A stretch of 64,000 nt of DNA, from positions 310,001 to 374,000 of the forward strand of contig NC_088296.1 in the NCBI RefSeq assembly GCF_032854445.1. Reading direction: 5' to 3'. The notes under the pieces are model-generated. The model worked only from the letters and a program-made list of their open reading frames with translations, ran no database searches and was not told where the DNA came from. The stretch's first letter is position 1. The number at the start of each line of letters is the position of its first letter. A program made the translations under genes and the position numbers. This stretch comes from Liolophura sinensis. Lineage: Eukaryota > Mollusca > Polyplacophora > Chitonida > Chitonidae. Below, piece after piece: positions 24,311 to 37,331 of this stretch.

Positions 24311-25062
24311 AAAAAACGGCAAATCGCTCAGGCGGGAACCTGTTACAATGTTCCTATTTACAAAAATATTAACGTTCAAGACAGCACACAACCTCGATCT
24401 GTTCCCGTGTCCCCACAACATACTGAGTACAGTACTATTTATCGCCATTCTCCAATTCTCGAATATAAAAATTTTATTTAGAAATTTGGCCATTCTTCCT
24501 CTTATTGCGCTTTTTGGCAAAACTCTGGACAGTCTAATTTGGGCAGAGGTGTTTTATAGTGATATTCGATAGATATATAGCTCCAATCCATAATTAGGAA
24601 GCCTGTGTGCAAAAACGACATTATCGCTATTTAAATGTATATTTTCTAGCCAAGCCTGTTGACTACAGTGTCTATGATGGTAACTTGACCCTATATAATG
24701 TATGAGAATTGGGCCAAACCTCTGGAATATCTCTATCTGCAGAAGTTTATACAATATATAACAGACATTAAACACAATAAACACGACATTACTAATAGTG
24801 ACACGAGTATTTCTTACTTATATTAAAACAGTTATAAACCAAGGTCAAATTTTGTATTCCAGCTCCCAGTGGTTTTTTATGTTATTGTCAGAAAGCACAG
24901 AAGTAAAGACTACAATACAACTGCTAATCAATCAAAATGATTAAACCGTAAAATGTTGATTTCGTTTCAATGTGTGAAGTACATGACCGATTAAATACAG
25001 CGCTATAACAGGGACAGCCTGTCATAGCACCGTATCAACTCAAAGCCTGGATTGGAGATATG

Positions 25063-25310
25063 TTTATTTATTTATTTATTTATTTGATCGATGTTTTACG
25101 CCGTGCTCAAGAATATTTCACTCATACGACAGCGAGCAGCAATAAAGTGAGAGGAAACCCACCACCATCCGCAGGTTGCTTCCAGACCTTCCCACGTACG
25201 GTGGGGAGGGGGGAAGCCGGCATGAGCTGGACTTGAACTCACAGCACACAGGAGGAAAATGGGTCATTGGGCTGCGCTAGCGCGCAAACCAACTGAGCCA
25301 CGGAGTTCCC
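25063..25310 (-). mobile_element. tRNA-derived SINE, minus strand
   Basis: The tail 'gatgttttacgccgtgctca' is at the left, after a TTTA-repeat. The head 'gagccacggagttccctc' is at the right, with box B 'ggacttgaactcac' (complement). Counterparts in B are 54784-55022 and 59333-59568. Confidence 0.85.
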
Positions 25311-25447
25311 TCAACAACTCAAGAATGTGCACATAATCTTTAAAATTATGGGCATGGCAATGGCCGTTATTTACATAGTACGGCTTTAACTGCAACTGAT
25401 CAGATGGCTCACAGATCAACGGTCATATCAGTTTACGTTAACAATAT

Positions 25448-25690
25448 TATTTACTTATTTGGTTAGCGTTTTACGCCACACTTAGGAATATTTCACTTAT
25501 ACGACGGCCGCCAGCAATATAGCGGGAAAAAACCGGGGCCCGGTGGAAGCCCGGGACCATCCGCATGATGCTTGCAGACTTTCCCACATGCGGCTGGAGA
25601 GGAAGCTAGCATGGACTGGAATTGGGCGGTAGGCTTCTTCGCCATTGCTCCGTGCTCGTGTGCTAATAATCTCCGCCACTGAAGCCCCTT
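25448..25690 (-). mobile_element. tRNA-derived SINE variant, minus strand
   Basis: A more diverged subfamily with the tail 'tggttagcgttttacgccac' and head end 'gccactgaagcccc'. Counterparts in B are 55998-56229 and 60543-60774. The middle copy carries a local hairpin-type rewrite. Confidence 0.8.
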
Positions 25691-25799
25691 TGAGCAACTG
25701 ATATAGGCTATCACACAACAGACGGACTGGCGTACAGGGATTAGGTGAACGATTATACACGTATAAAATGACTTTTTTTATTGTCACAACTTTTTTTTA

Positions 25800-26400
25800 T
25801 ATTTACACGTTGTAAGTAAATGAACAGCGATCCATACAGGCATGATATCCGCGCTATGTGTGCCGTAGGCAGCACGTCACCGCCAGTAATAGACCTTCAG
25901 CACAACTGTATAATGATTTTCAAGGTTAAAGCTTCACGGCCCCAAATTAATAACGTAATATCGCCCTGTTAGAAGATCGACACAGTCAAACAGTATAAAC
26001 CTGAACAAAAATCAGTCGCTTTCCTTGTTACGCAAATATCGACGGTTTTAGGTTCACACACAGGCTAGCATGGCTGATGTTACAGTCTTTAAAGAAAGCG
26101 TCCCATTCGTATATCTACGTTGTGTCGATCTGAGGACGAGCAGACCAATTAAACTGTGTCTGACAGTGGGTGACACGGTCAAGTAAAGACAACTCCTTAA
26201 CCTGACAGATCGTTTCCATCCAAACTACATATAATCGTCTCACAGAGCTTACCTGTCGACACAAATCCCACTTGGCTTCACAACTTGGTGAAACTGAGCA
26301 GATTGGAATAGAAAATACTTAGTTCTGAGAAATGCACCTGATCTGTACATGGGAGGTAAATCCCTCAGTGTGTTTGTACACATTTATACTCTGTGACATC
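25800..26400 (-). promoter_or_regulatory. Candidate TRIM first-exon/promoter module (unit A)
   Basis: One of six related blocks (also 31970-32842, 55150-55850, 56340-57010, 59700-60400 and 60890-61560). Conserved strings include 'gaagatcgacac', 'acagtataaacctgaac', 'aatcagtcg' and the minus-strand donor 'gtcgacag|gtaag'. On the minus strand a TATAAA lies at 26383-26388 and the donor exon ends at 26253, so a non-coding exon of roughly 100 bp could start near 26355. From here a 5'-UTR intron of about 1.9 kb would reach the acceptor at 24303. Inferred, no transcript evidence. Confidence 0.4.
26253..26355 (-). promoter_or_regulatory. Candidate non-coding first exon of TRIM A
   Basis: The right edge is set about 30 bp downstream of TATAAA (26383-26388, minus strand). 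The left edge is the donor 'cgacag|gtaagc' with GT at 26252-26251. No ATG-initiated long frame lies inside. The donor is preserved in all six related modules. Confidence 0.35.
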
Positions 26401-27417
26401 TCAAGAATGGTTTCTTCAACTCGCCATTAGCTTAAGGCCAATCCGTGAATGTCACACTTCAACGAACAATCAGTTTCCCACAAAATTACTTCAGTAAATG
26501 GGTTCAAATCATTTATATTTGTTTTCCCGTTTAGGTTCAAACAGAATACATTGGAAGTATAGTTGAGAAATGTCGGATGGATGTTCTCAAATGAGTATAA
26601 TGAGAGTAGGCAATAGCTACAATAGTTGCACACTTGATTAAAGCGGCATTATCCTCGTGGGGTCTCCAGGCCGGAAAGAATACGACCTAAGTCTATTTGG
26701 CAAGCTTGTCGAAAAGGGCGCCTAACCTAGAGCTCTACCGTGAGGCCTCGGTGAAATATACACTCACATCTCCTATATTTGTGTGAGGGACCATAGAGGA
26801 ATAAGCCTACCTGTTTGCCCTGGGTTGCGACCCTTACTTGAAGAGAACGGTCTTGCGAGATTTTCAAGTCCAACACTTCACTTCGGCTCTTGTTTAGAGA
26901 CTGAACATCGGGTTGGCCCAGTTTGACTAATCGGTTGGAGCAGATATGCTCCGAACTAAAATCACAAGGGTGTGTAAAGGTCAAGCGATACGCAACATAA
27001 AAAAGACGATGATACTTATCGCCATTTGATAACCCCTCTTTTCCTCAGTCGATCTCTACACCGCCAAAGTAGATCTGTACAAACCTAATATGTTTTGCCT
27101 GTATTAAGACAATAAAACGTTAAAATTGCGACGAAGCGTGTATGACCTCCTCTATGGACTGTCTTCTCTTTATAAAAGAGAAACAGGTCATTAACTCAAA
27201 AGAAACAATTCAAAAAGCACGTCACCGTATCTCTTCCGCGAACATTGTCCTGAAAACTTCATTCGCCAGTGTGGAAAGTATCAACATGTGTTGACACTCA
27301 AATATCACTGACTTGCCGATGGTTGTTTACGGTAAACCTAAAACAATATCTGTGAATGAATTAAGTAAGTTGTCAACAAATCTACGTCTGCATCTGCCTG
27401 GACTAAGTTTTTATAAT

Positions 27418-27670
27418 ATCTCGTGGCCGAGGAGGTTAGTGTGTCAGCGCGACGTCTTGGCACAGGGGGATCTCACCAACGCGGCCGCTGTGAGTACAAA
27501 TCCAGCCCAGGTCGTCTTCCTTTCTGCTGATACGTGAGAGGGTCTGACTGCAACCTGCGGATGGTCGTGGTGTCCCCCGGGATCTGCCCAGTTTCCTCCC
27601 ACCATAATGCTGGCGGTCGTCATATAAGTGAAATATTCTTGTGTCCGGAGTAAAACACCAATCAAATGAA
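27418..27670 (+). mobile_element. tRNA-derived SINE, plus strand
   Basis: The head 'gtggccgaggaggttagtg' is diverged, box B-like 'gctgtgagtacaaatccag' follows, and the tail is 'attcttgtgtccggagtaaa' followed by 'acaccaatcaaatgaataaa'. Counterparts in B are 58059-58314 and 62602-62858. Confidence 0.82.
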
Positions 27671-27849
27671 TAAATAATTTCATTAAACATCTCCAGCGCA
27701 ATTATCAAAAGCTTTACCTAGAGCAATAACATTGTTTTGCTGCAGGACGTGCTAAATCTTTAGTTGTCAGCACTGAAAATGCCGACCAATTCTCCACATT
27801 ATGATCAAAGTCTAAAACTTCATTTTCCTTGTTCTTTACCGCCAGGGTG

Positions 27850-29270
27850 GGCTTTATTATGTAGATTTGTGGTTGTAACAACGTATAGAACGTGTGGTCA
27901 TAGTAATATTTATTCTAAGTTTCTAACCCATTTGTCATCTGAGCCACTGGAGAGTCTTTTGGGCTTGTTTAATCATGATATTTGGATTAGTGGTAAGTTT
28001 TCCACCCTCATAAAGGGAGGCGTGTATTATCCCGGTTCTAAAACCGGGTTAAGGATCATAATGAACCGTCTAGTTAACGTCCCATAGCTCTTAGCAGGGT
28101 GGTTAAGAGTATGGAACGAATAATAAATGATAGATTTCTTTGGTATTTAGAAACCAACAATTTACCGTCTAATATTAAATGTGGTTTTCCTCAAAGTCGA
28201 TCTAAAGTTTGTTGAATTGAAACTTTTATTCGTAATGATAAAAAAGATAATGAACAAAACGTGTCACTATTTTTCGACCTTGAAAGCGTCACCGAACTAC
28301 GACGATGCCTGGAAATAAGGTGTTTTAAAAGGCCTCTCAGATATGGGACTTATCGCTTATGATTATTTATCAGAGCTTTTATCTTATCGTCAGCTATCGT
28401 CAGTCAGGGTAGCATACTGTCACCAATACTGTTTAGCTTCAAACTTAATAGCTTGTGAAAAACTTAAACATGTGGTACAGAAGGTTCTTTATATGTACAG
28501 TTGATGATTTCCGTATATGCTACCGCTCTAAAATATGAATAACATCGGCAAGACTGCTGCAGTTTTCTCTCAATAAGACCAAGAAATGGGCAGTTGAACA
28601 TGATTTTAGATTTTCTACATCTAAAACCATCGATATGCATTTTTATTGTGAACGGATCTTCATTTCGACTTCAAAATTTTATGGTAAACCAGTAAAAATT
28701 GAGATCTGAAAACAGATTTTCAGGAGTCATAGATGATAGCAAATTCCTCATTTCCCTCCATGTTAAAATGCTTAAAGCTAAATGAAAAAATCTATGCGTC
28801 GAAACAGACATTTGTATGCCAGCCGTCAACCAAGATGGACATTCGAGGTCAACAATCGTAAGGCAAATTCCCAAAACGACGTATAAGTAAGGATCTGGAT
28901 ATAATTAAGGTTGTATATAGCAAAGTCTAGTCTTAACTTATGTACTGAGCGGTCAATTTTATGAAACTTTTGTGAGGCCTAAATTGACCTTGGTTCCATC
29001 ATTTACGGTTCCGCCATGAAATCGTATCTAAAATGTGTCCATGACCAGGGTTTGAGGCTCAGCCTTGGTGCCTTTAGAACCTCACCCATAGAGAGTTTAT
29101 ATGTTGCGGCTAGCCAATCTTTAGTATACAACAGGTGTGTACAGTATACAGTCCATGTGCTACAAAGCTTACAGCACATCCAAGAAGCCTTGCCTACGAC
29201 TACAATGTTTAAATATATGCAGATAGATGATTTGATACTCGTGTGCAGTAATTTATTTAGAAGCTAACGT
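27850..29270 (+). mobile_element. Degenerate LINE RT fragment, plus strand
   Basis: Plus-strand frames read SNIYSKFLTHLSSEPLESLL, then MERIINDRFLWYLETNNL, NIKCGFPQSRSK and a degraded active-site block near 28495. The thumb segment after it ends with HDQGLRLSLGAFRTSPIESL at 29040-29100, the conserved connector between RT and RNase H. EN and RNase H are missing. Multiple stops and frameshifts are present. It is the same family as the LINE at 8060-10650. Confidence 0.75.
29016..29267 (+). pseudogene. LINE RT-RNase H linker fragment
   Basis: An open stretch of about 83 codons in the plus-strand LINE. The motif GLRLSLGAFRTSPIESLYVA is characteristic of jockey-like elements. Downstream the frame no longer resembles RNase H. 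Confidence 0.6.
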
Positions 29271-29529
29271 CAAACAAGAGGATATAGTTTGTGTGTCTTT
29301 TCCGGAATTTCCTTCTCAGCTTCTTCCAAAACCTAAATAAATATCTGATCCAGGTAAACATAGGAAATCACATACAAATCCTCTTATAATTCAGTTTTTG
29401 AGGGACAGCTAATTCTAGACCAGGAGCGTCTAATATATAACAGTTAACATCACTGCAGTGTTGTATTTTTATGCTTCCAAAAGTTTGCAAAACCTATTGT
29501 TATTAGCGGTTCAAGCCATACAAGCTTGA

Positions 29530-29657
29530 TGTACTTATTTATTTATTTGATTGGTGTTTTACGCCGTACTCAAGAATATTTCATTTATACGACGCCGGCC
29601 CGCTTTATGGTGGACGCAAACCGGGTCAATCCCGGGAAACCCACGGCCATCTGCAGA
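29530..29657 (-). mobile_element. 5'-truncated SINE with target-site duplication
   Basis: It has tail 'tttgattggtgttttacgcc' and body up to 'ccacggccatctgcag', with the head missing. It is flanked by 'catacaagcttga' (29517-29529) and 'catacaggcttga' (29658-29670), a 13-bp duplication with one mismatch. It lies in the spacer between units. Confidence 0.82.
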
Positions 29658-29670
29658 CATACAGGCTTGA

Positions 29671-30860
29671 ATCCCTAGGCTTTAAACCCCAGTATATCTG
29701 TTCGAATTATTATTATTCCCGACAGTTATGTGATACATTTTATGAGAAAACGACCAATGGTACATTCCTGAAACTTTAGAACGTTTTAGGAAAGTATCTG
29801 AAGTTGTGTTTTTTGACATTTGGTGACATTTGGTCGACTGACTTAGCGGCCATATTGGATTTCTGTTAAACTAAACAAATCTTCCTCTCCAGAACCACTG
29901 ATTCGATAGAGCTGAAAATTAAACTGCATTTGCACCAAGCCTAGGCACATTCAGGGTGATAACGAAAACTTTCTCGTTTGAGAGTTGTACAAGCTCGCTG
30001 TTGGGTGAAAATGTCTTGTGACACAAAACCAGAGAGAACGTGAAATGAATCAGACGTTCAGGAAACCCACAAAGAGCTCAAAATGTATTAGATGTACGTA
30101 CAAGACACCCATAGTGAAGACAAAACACATCTGACATACATGTACAAAAAACCCAAAAGGGAATACAAGATGAATACTATTGTTTGTTGTTTTACTGCTT
30201 ATTAATATGGAAACAAACAAAAAAGGCACATGACCATTTGTGTTGAAGTGATCATGTAATATCTGTAACAACCTAAGGGCCTTATTTGTTCAGTTACTCA
30301 GTTTCCCACAGAACAGGTTTCCACCCGTCAGCATAATTTTGTACCCAGTTTTATGAGGTAATCACCAAAAGTCTTCAGATATGAAGTATCAATCTAACCG
30401 GAAAAGATTTATTTCTTTTCAAAGCTAATTTGTTTTAGTTCACCCATATAATTGCATTTTTTATCTCCTGTCATAAAACCACCCTTCAAACGATGATAAA
30501 GTATTACAGCGTCTGCAAACGCAGTATCCCTTTCTTCAAGAAACAGCTGATTCATGTGATGTAAGTTTGTACGGCGAGGAGCTTCAATATATAATCGTTA
30601 ACTTTCAGTTATTTATACCATTCTCCAACTTATGTATCTTATAAAAGCGACATACATTCTTCAGTAATCCATTAAAGGTAGTGCCCATTTTTCAGAGTGA
30701 GTTATCTCCCAAAACATTTTCAACCATATATGTAGGGTAACATATAATACTTTTTGTTACTATTGCAATTTTCCTTTAAAAAGCATTGTAAGACCTATAT
30801 CAGTGTGTGTGCCTCGCCTCCCTTGTAGGTCATCCCTTCTGCTCAGTTAGAAATATGGTG
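29671..30860. other. Spacer DNA, no gene recognised
   Basis: AT-rich with short frames only. I see no SINE, LINE or exon signal that I can name. Confidence 0.45.
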
Positions 30861-31285
30861 AATTTTACTATTGTCATGCCATAAAGAGCAGTGTATGAAA
30901 AAGAATCTCGAGATGTTAAAACAGGGGAAAAGATATCCACCAGAAGGAATGTTGGAACTTAACCATTTTGATAATGAAGTTATATATATGGTCTACGGTG
31001 TTGTTACGGGGACACTTTGAAGACACCTCAAAATCCTGATTGGAGATATACAACCTCAGGTAGACTGTATAAGTAGGTCATCGTCAGTTATATCTTCACA
31101 AAGACAACCCTAGATAATCCATAAGCAAACTTACACGGTTAATGGAGGGTGTCAGGACGACAGTATACATACATGCAGGCCTCTTTATAGCTTAGCTAGA
31201 GCTGTCTATGTGAAGAGTGTAGAATTATTAATACATGTAGTCTCTTAAATATAGATACATATATATCAGCTAAGTTAGAAAGTAG
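30861..31285. repeat. Diverged tandem duplicate, left copy
   Basis: Pairs with 31286-31755. Shared strings include 'aaaatcctgattggagatat', 'acagtatacatacatg', 'aggcctt', 'agctagagctgtct' and 'gatacatata'. Substitutions and indels are many, so the duplication is old. No coding frame is preserved. Confidence 0.65.
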
Positions 31286-31755
31286 GCAAATTTTGCTTTT
31301 GTCATATCATAAAACGACTCTCGCGATATAAAAGGGGGCGGGGACCAATCCAGAAGCAATGCTGGATCTTGATCGTTTTCATCATGGAAACAAACGTATC
31401 TCTACAGTGTTGTAAGGGGGAGGATTTAATCAAAATCCTGATTGGAGATATGTTACCTCAGGAGGACTATAGAAGTTTGTCAGCGCCAGTTGTATCTAGG
31501 TCATGTATAAGCAATGGAGATATACATGTATGTATTCGGCCATCCTGACGGGATAAGCTGTGTTAGCAGGCCCTATATATGTACCCTCGCGCAGTGATCA
31601 CGGATCATGGAGGGTGTAACATATTGGACAATGATGACGGCAGTATACATACATGTAGGCCTTTGTATAGATTAGCTAGAGCTGTCTGTGTTAAGAGTGT
31701 GGAGTTAACAATAGATGTAGCCTCTTAGTTATGGATACATATACATCTGGTCTAA
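31286..31755. repeat. Diverged tandem duplicate, right copy
   Basis: Partner of 30861-31285, slightly longer. It includes 'ggagatatacatgtatgtat' and 'cagtgatcacggatcatgga' sequence not in the left copy. Confidence 0.65.
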
Positions 31756-31969
31756 AAATTGTAAAATAGACAGCATTACCGGGACGTTATCTGTATTCAT
31801 CACAGTCAGGGTGAAAATATTCTGTGCAAATTCGTACATAATTTTAAGACTTGATTTACCTTTAGCACCATTACGTAAACCCTCATTCCTTAGCTTATAG
31901 GCTATCATATAACAAACGGGCTGACGTACATGGAAAAGGGAAACTGTATACGCTATTCATCAATTTTTG

Positions 31970-32842
31970 ACTACCACAGTTTTATATTTGGAGCCGACAG
32001 TCGAACGTTGTTAAGACAGCAATAAACCACAATACGTGATCAAGCTAATATGTTCGGGCTTTGTGTACCACAGGCGACACCTCACCGCCAGTTACTGACC
32101 TTTAACATAACTCTGCATAAGGCCTTTCAAGGTCAAAGCTTCATAAACAATAACGTAGAGGCCTCCCATCAACCCGTATACATGTGGTGACAAGATCGAC
32201 ATAATTAAACAGTATGAGCCTGAACCCAATCCAGTCGTTTTCCGTCAGAAGGAAATATCCAGACTGTCTATCGAGGGTGATACAGGTTCATACACAGGCT
32301 GATGGTAGAGTCTGTACGAGGACACGGACCAGTTGTCAGACTGTAACTAACATCACTGCTTTATATTACCTATTGCTGCTTAAGACATGGTGTTAGGGGC
32401 GTGTAAGTAGTTACTATATACGTATTTACATAAACAGTTAGAAGCAAACCTTGACTGAGATAAATGGACATGGGGTCGTATTTCACAGGTTACCTGTGAC
32501 CATTTGTCAGCTATAACACTGTCGTTGCTGCTCTGATTTTTCTTTCTATGGCGTACGTCTTGACTATATTGTGGCAGTGTGAGGACGATCCGACCAACTA
32601 AGCAGTGTCTGATAGTCGGTAAAACGATCAAGTAAAGACAACTACCTAGCTGAATAAATATTTCCACCCCAAATATATGTATACCCCGTTTTATAAGACT
32701 TACCTGTCGACACAAATACCACCGTGCTTTACAATTCAATACAAACGAACAGATTGATATGGTAGATACTTAGTTCTCAGAACTGTACGTTATCCATGCA
32801 GGAGAGGTAACTCCCACATGGTTTTTGTACACATTTGTACTA
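31970..32842 (-). promoter_or_regulatory. Diverged copy of first-exon module (spacer)
   Basis: Related to the blocks at 25800, 55150 and 56340. The minus-strand donor 'gtcgacag|gtaagt' is kept, with exon end 32704. The TATA position has decayed to TACAAA (32834-32839). It lies 8.4 kb upstream of TRIM A. The unit B homology starts at its right edge. Confidence 0.35.
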
Positions 32843-33950
32843 TGTGACATCCCAACAATGGTTTGCACAGCTCGCCTTTAACTTTACATCCAAAATTTCA
32901 AACAAATCAGTTTCCTTCAAAATGACGTCAAGAGACAGGTTCATATCATATGTAAGCGTTATCACAAACAGAAAATATAACTGAGAACCGTTGGGTGGAT
33001 TTTCTGAAACCAGTATAATGAGATTACATCTACAACAGTTGCCCACTGAATTCAAGCGGCATTACTCCCATGGAGTCTCCGAGGTGAAATTCGGCCTCTG
33101 GGCAACATTGTCGTCAAAAAGGCAACTAACCTAAGGCTCTCCTGTATGGACCCTGTAATTGTAATAGACCCATATCGTGGAGTACCTGCTCCCTGGGTTG
33201 CGACCCTTAATGGAGCAGAGCGGGATCGCAGTGTCTGAGGGCAGGCTGGATTTACAAGATTTTTAATACCAACATTGAACATGGCTCTTACAGAGATAGA
33301 GACAGGAGGTCGGATTGGCCCAGTTCGACCAACCGGCTGGAGCAAATATGCCCCGAACTGAAATCTCAAGGGGTTGTAAATGTCAATTGATTCACAAAGC
33401 AAAAAACTGACAGTAACAGCAAACACAGTATGTACATATTAACATTTAATAAACCTTGTGTTTCTTACTTGATCTCAGTTTGCCAGCACAGTGTTCAAGT
33501 ACATTTTATCTGGTCCAAACATGTGCTACCATTTTGGTTCATTTTGATTGTTTTCCTTACCATATCAAAAACCATTAAGCGGCTCTTGTGTTCAACTTAT
33601 TCCAGCCACGATGTTCCCATGTGCAGGAAAGGGACATGAGGGTTTGACAGTACTAAAGCAAACAAATGTTTCAACTGTGGCCTCTTCTGCAGTCTGCTCT
33701 CTATTTATATAAGTGATTCATGTCATTTGCCTATAAACTCAAAACAATGTTACTTTGCAGGTAGCACGTAGCCCCATCTGTTCCTCAGGTACTCTCCTGA
33801 AAACCTAATTTGCCAATGTGGTACGACATTATCCACATCAAAAATTCCACAAAAAGGATCTAATCAGCATAGTAGTAAACCTAGTGGCCCTTCAGACCAG
33901 CTGAGGCCACCAGATCCTGTGTAAATTGTCCCCTAAACTGCTCTTCCGGT
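32843..33950. repeat. Unit-B copy of older dispersed module
   Basis: Nearly identical to 2531-3640 and distantly related to 26395-27330, 57005-57920 and 61555-62460. No conserved open frame. Confidence 0.5.
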
Positions 33951-35779
33951 TTGTTTTTAAATAGCGTTTGACAAGCTGGGTCGGAATGGCAAACTGTTGA
34001 GTATGGGGGAGAGAGAAATGATTGCAAAACATCATTTCATACACCAGGTAAATCAGAACTGGCAGGTATGGACTGTGGATAAAAATCAAAGTACCGCCAA
34101 TCAAATAGCGCATGCAGACCCTCACATGGTCTCTGTCTTGCCCATAAAGTTTCAGGAAAATGCCAAATGCTCTCTTAAAAGGTATGTGCTATATTTAACA
34201 CTGCAAAGATCAGGAGGTTTGACTGTACAAGAGTTACTTGTATCTGACCAGTTTTATTACGTGTTAATGTTTTAACACGTTTTATAGGTATTAACATTCC
34301 CCCTCCTTTAAAACTGCTAACTTCTGTAAAACTCTGTTCTAACAGTTGGTTCAAGGTATTGATTAGCCAACTTTGTTATCGAAGTTGTGATGTGAACACT
34401 CCCACAAGCGGTAACACATGAACACTTCATAAAGTGGTCAGACACACTCTTATGTGCTGGGACATTTACAATGTTAAATGTAAGACTATAGTGTTTAGAG
34501 TGTGAACGTCCTTCCACCGTGGGCCGCCTTACCAGCTACATGTCTCCTCGATTCGAGGCACAGGATTTCATAAACGTTCATTACATACAGTAAGTCAACT
34601 GACCATGAGATGAGAGTGGGCATAGCTCATAAACAAAAGGCTCTAAGCCGAAATTATCACGCTTTATGGTTGAACGAAAAGATAAATATGCAAAAAAAAA
34701 ATTTCCAAGAAATATATGGCAGAAAATGCGCCCGGGATATTTGTAGGATTAGAGCTTCCAGAGCCAAGTCGGTTCCTGGACACTCGCCAGGTGTTGTACC
34801 GGATAATTGTAGAAAAGCTTTAGTCAGCAGAGCAAATTATTTTGTTCATCACGCATTACACAAAATATGTCTCAGACAAGTCTGTCTATAACGTGTAAAC
34901 TTCCTGGAGCATACCTTGTGCCTTTTCATCACTGAAAACTGTTGACTGCTTCTTTTGTATGATTCTTCTCTAATTTTATACATCACTTACTTTCTTAGTT
35001 CTTTGTTTGTGTTAAGCATCGTTATGTGAACTGGATTTGTCATTATTGACTTGGAACATCCATATTGGCTATGGCTGGTATACGACCTTGTTTCTATGTT
35101 TCCACGCATGGATACAATCAGCAAACTTTATGAATATTTATAAAACAACAAAAAAAAAGGACTCAACTCTTTCTTCTACTGCTTTCATATTTTAAATTTA
35201 TTTCCCTGAAATCACATAAAAAGAGTCCCCGGTTGTGTGAAATACGCCTGGCTTGTTAACATGCAGGAGTTCTGCTAATGTAGATTCCCATCACAGATGC
35301 TAAGAGGTTTCGTCATCCTTGAATGTTTCATCATCTCGCGAGCTTACTTAAGCCAGAACTGCCGGGGCCAAGGGGGATCAGGAACCCTCGAATGTTGCAC
35401 CAGGACAAACGACCCCTACAGGGAGTGTGTAGTGATGTCCATGAGCATAAACTCAGAAATGTTATACATTATGGACAAATAAGATTTTGATTTAAAAGCA
35501 GTTTTATTAACAGCCAATGAGAAAAGCCAATCCGAACACCTATGATACTTTGGCAGCGTTGGCGGTGATGGGGGACTGGCCGTATATAACGATCATGTCA
35601 AGCGTGTGTGCTATAGCACGATCTAAACAGGACGACACAAGCAAGGTTTTGGGTGATGATGTTCAACGGCTGGTGACTCAGCGCATGCGCCTGTAAAACT
35701 CACATCGCATTGAGCCAAATACAATGGTACGTATAATAAGGTCTATGAGCTTCAAACATATTTAACATATTCAACAATT

Positions 35780-35920
35780 AATATTATAGTTTTATCTGAA
35801 TGATGCCTTTAATCATGTCCTCTGCCTTCTCAGCGATCATGACGGTCGCAGCGTTGGTGTTTCTGGACGTTATTTCCGGTATCACAGAAGCGACGGGACA
35901 CGCAGACGACCGATCCCTTT
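35780..35920 (-). CDS. Unit-B copy of possible terminal exon
   Basis: Counterpart of the candidate minus-strand terminal exon at about 5468-5610. It has the same acceptor context, open frame and stop. Differences include an Ala to Pro change early in the exon and a Val to Ile change near the end. Function is unknown. Confidence 0.28.
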
Positions 35921-37331
35921 TACCCTGAAACACAAACCAAAACTAAGATATATTTCACAAGCAGGCGATGTTATCTGAGTAGTGTATATTACAGCGCCCC
36001 CAGTAAACCAACCCCGAAACTATCGCAATCTCCTGAGAGAGAATGACGTAATAAATATTTGGTGTGACCATCTGGTTATTGTGATATCGTAACTGTAAGA
36101 CGCGATGGAAAGCAAATTCCAGCAGGCTCCTTGGACCGAGGTTGTAAACAAAAACCGGTGCAGGGCAAAAGCAGCCATATCTTTGGCTGCTGGCAGAGTG
36201 TCAGTAGATAAGAACACATTATCAGTTTTGTGTCTTGATTAAAAATAGTCATATTTGTTCAAGTCATCGGTTAGCAGGAGATTCAAACTCTACACTGTAT
36301 AGGGGATGACGTCATGACTGGTTGACAAGGACACCATGGATCTAATGTTTGTTATAATGTAGAAAGATCTCGTCTTAATTCACCGTCGGTACCGAGTGAC
36401 AACTGTGGAGTTGCTCACCGCTTTTCAATCCCTTACACCGTCCCACAAGTTCCCAGTACTTATTTTAAAACCAGTTCATCATATTTAATGGGTAGCTCCT
36501 TTATGTCCGTATCAAGACGGCCCAAAGCTGAGAACTCATTTGCTCTGTCCCCTAATACGTCACAATTATCGGTGACGTGTGATCATAAAACATATATGAA
36601 GTACACACTCACAGCAGCGTCAGAAGAAACGGTAGCGCTCAACTGTCATTTGAACCTTCTGCGCAGCTCGTTCGCCGATTAAATGAATAATTACGGCTTA
36701 ACGCCACATCGGCAATATACTTCGAACTTGTTTTTTTTTTGTTTTTTTTTTAGAACGGTTCATCATGTTGAGTTAGAAGTCACCGTGGTAAAGTGGCCAA
36801 AGGCGTTGTTTTACCTTTCTGGGTTAAGTAAGTGCTGCAAGTAACTGAGGTAAATTGGTCATAGGTCTATTTCACCTTCCTGAGTTTAAACAACTGTAAC
36901 AAGTACATAAGGTACATAATAAATAAGGCGACCAAAGGCCTTATTTGACCGTCTATGTGTGACCCTATGTCAGCTACCATATTGTTGAATGAAGGAAGTT
37001 TAAGAATTCATATGAATTGTTGGATTTCAATTTGACTGTTGTTCAACACCACATTTAACTACCATCCACCTACATGACGGCAAGTATGATATCTAGCCCT
37101 TTAAGACACACCACATGAGAAATAGAAATGCCGATGAAAGTTGTGTCCAAAATGTCGATTGCAGGCAAAACTACTGTGATTTTTCACGGAACACTGTTGT
37201 ATAGGAACGGGAAGGTGTAATAGAATACAGTATGACCAGATGACTGTGTTAGTTTTAACTCGTATTAACCCATGTGCACAGATATAGCGGAAGTCTGATT
37301 AAATCAAGTCCCAGGATTATATTCAGATATG

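Larger units (their letters stand above)
2530..28800. repeat. Segmental duplication unit A
   Basis: From about 2530 the sequence matches the block beginning at about 32842 in the same orientation. The match continues, with interruptions, through the LINE fragment at 28800, which aligns with the window end. The offset is 30312 at the left edge and 29694 at the TRIM start codon, so indels sum to several hundred bases. At the left edge, base 2530 (a) matches 32842 (a), while 2529 (c) and 32841 (t) differ. The right end of homology cannot be seen because the window ends. The unit holds the intact TRIM gene. Confidence 0.85.

Noticed and set aside
25493-25787. Minus-strand frames ending near 25787, similar at 56038, 60583 and elsewhere
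   Set aside because: They run through SINE bodies. The apparent conservation between sites is SINE homology or the segmental duplication.
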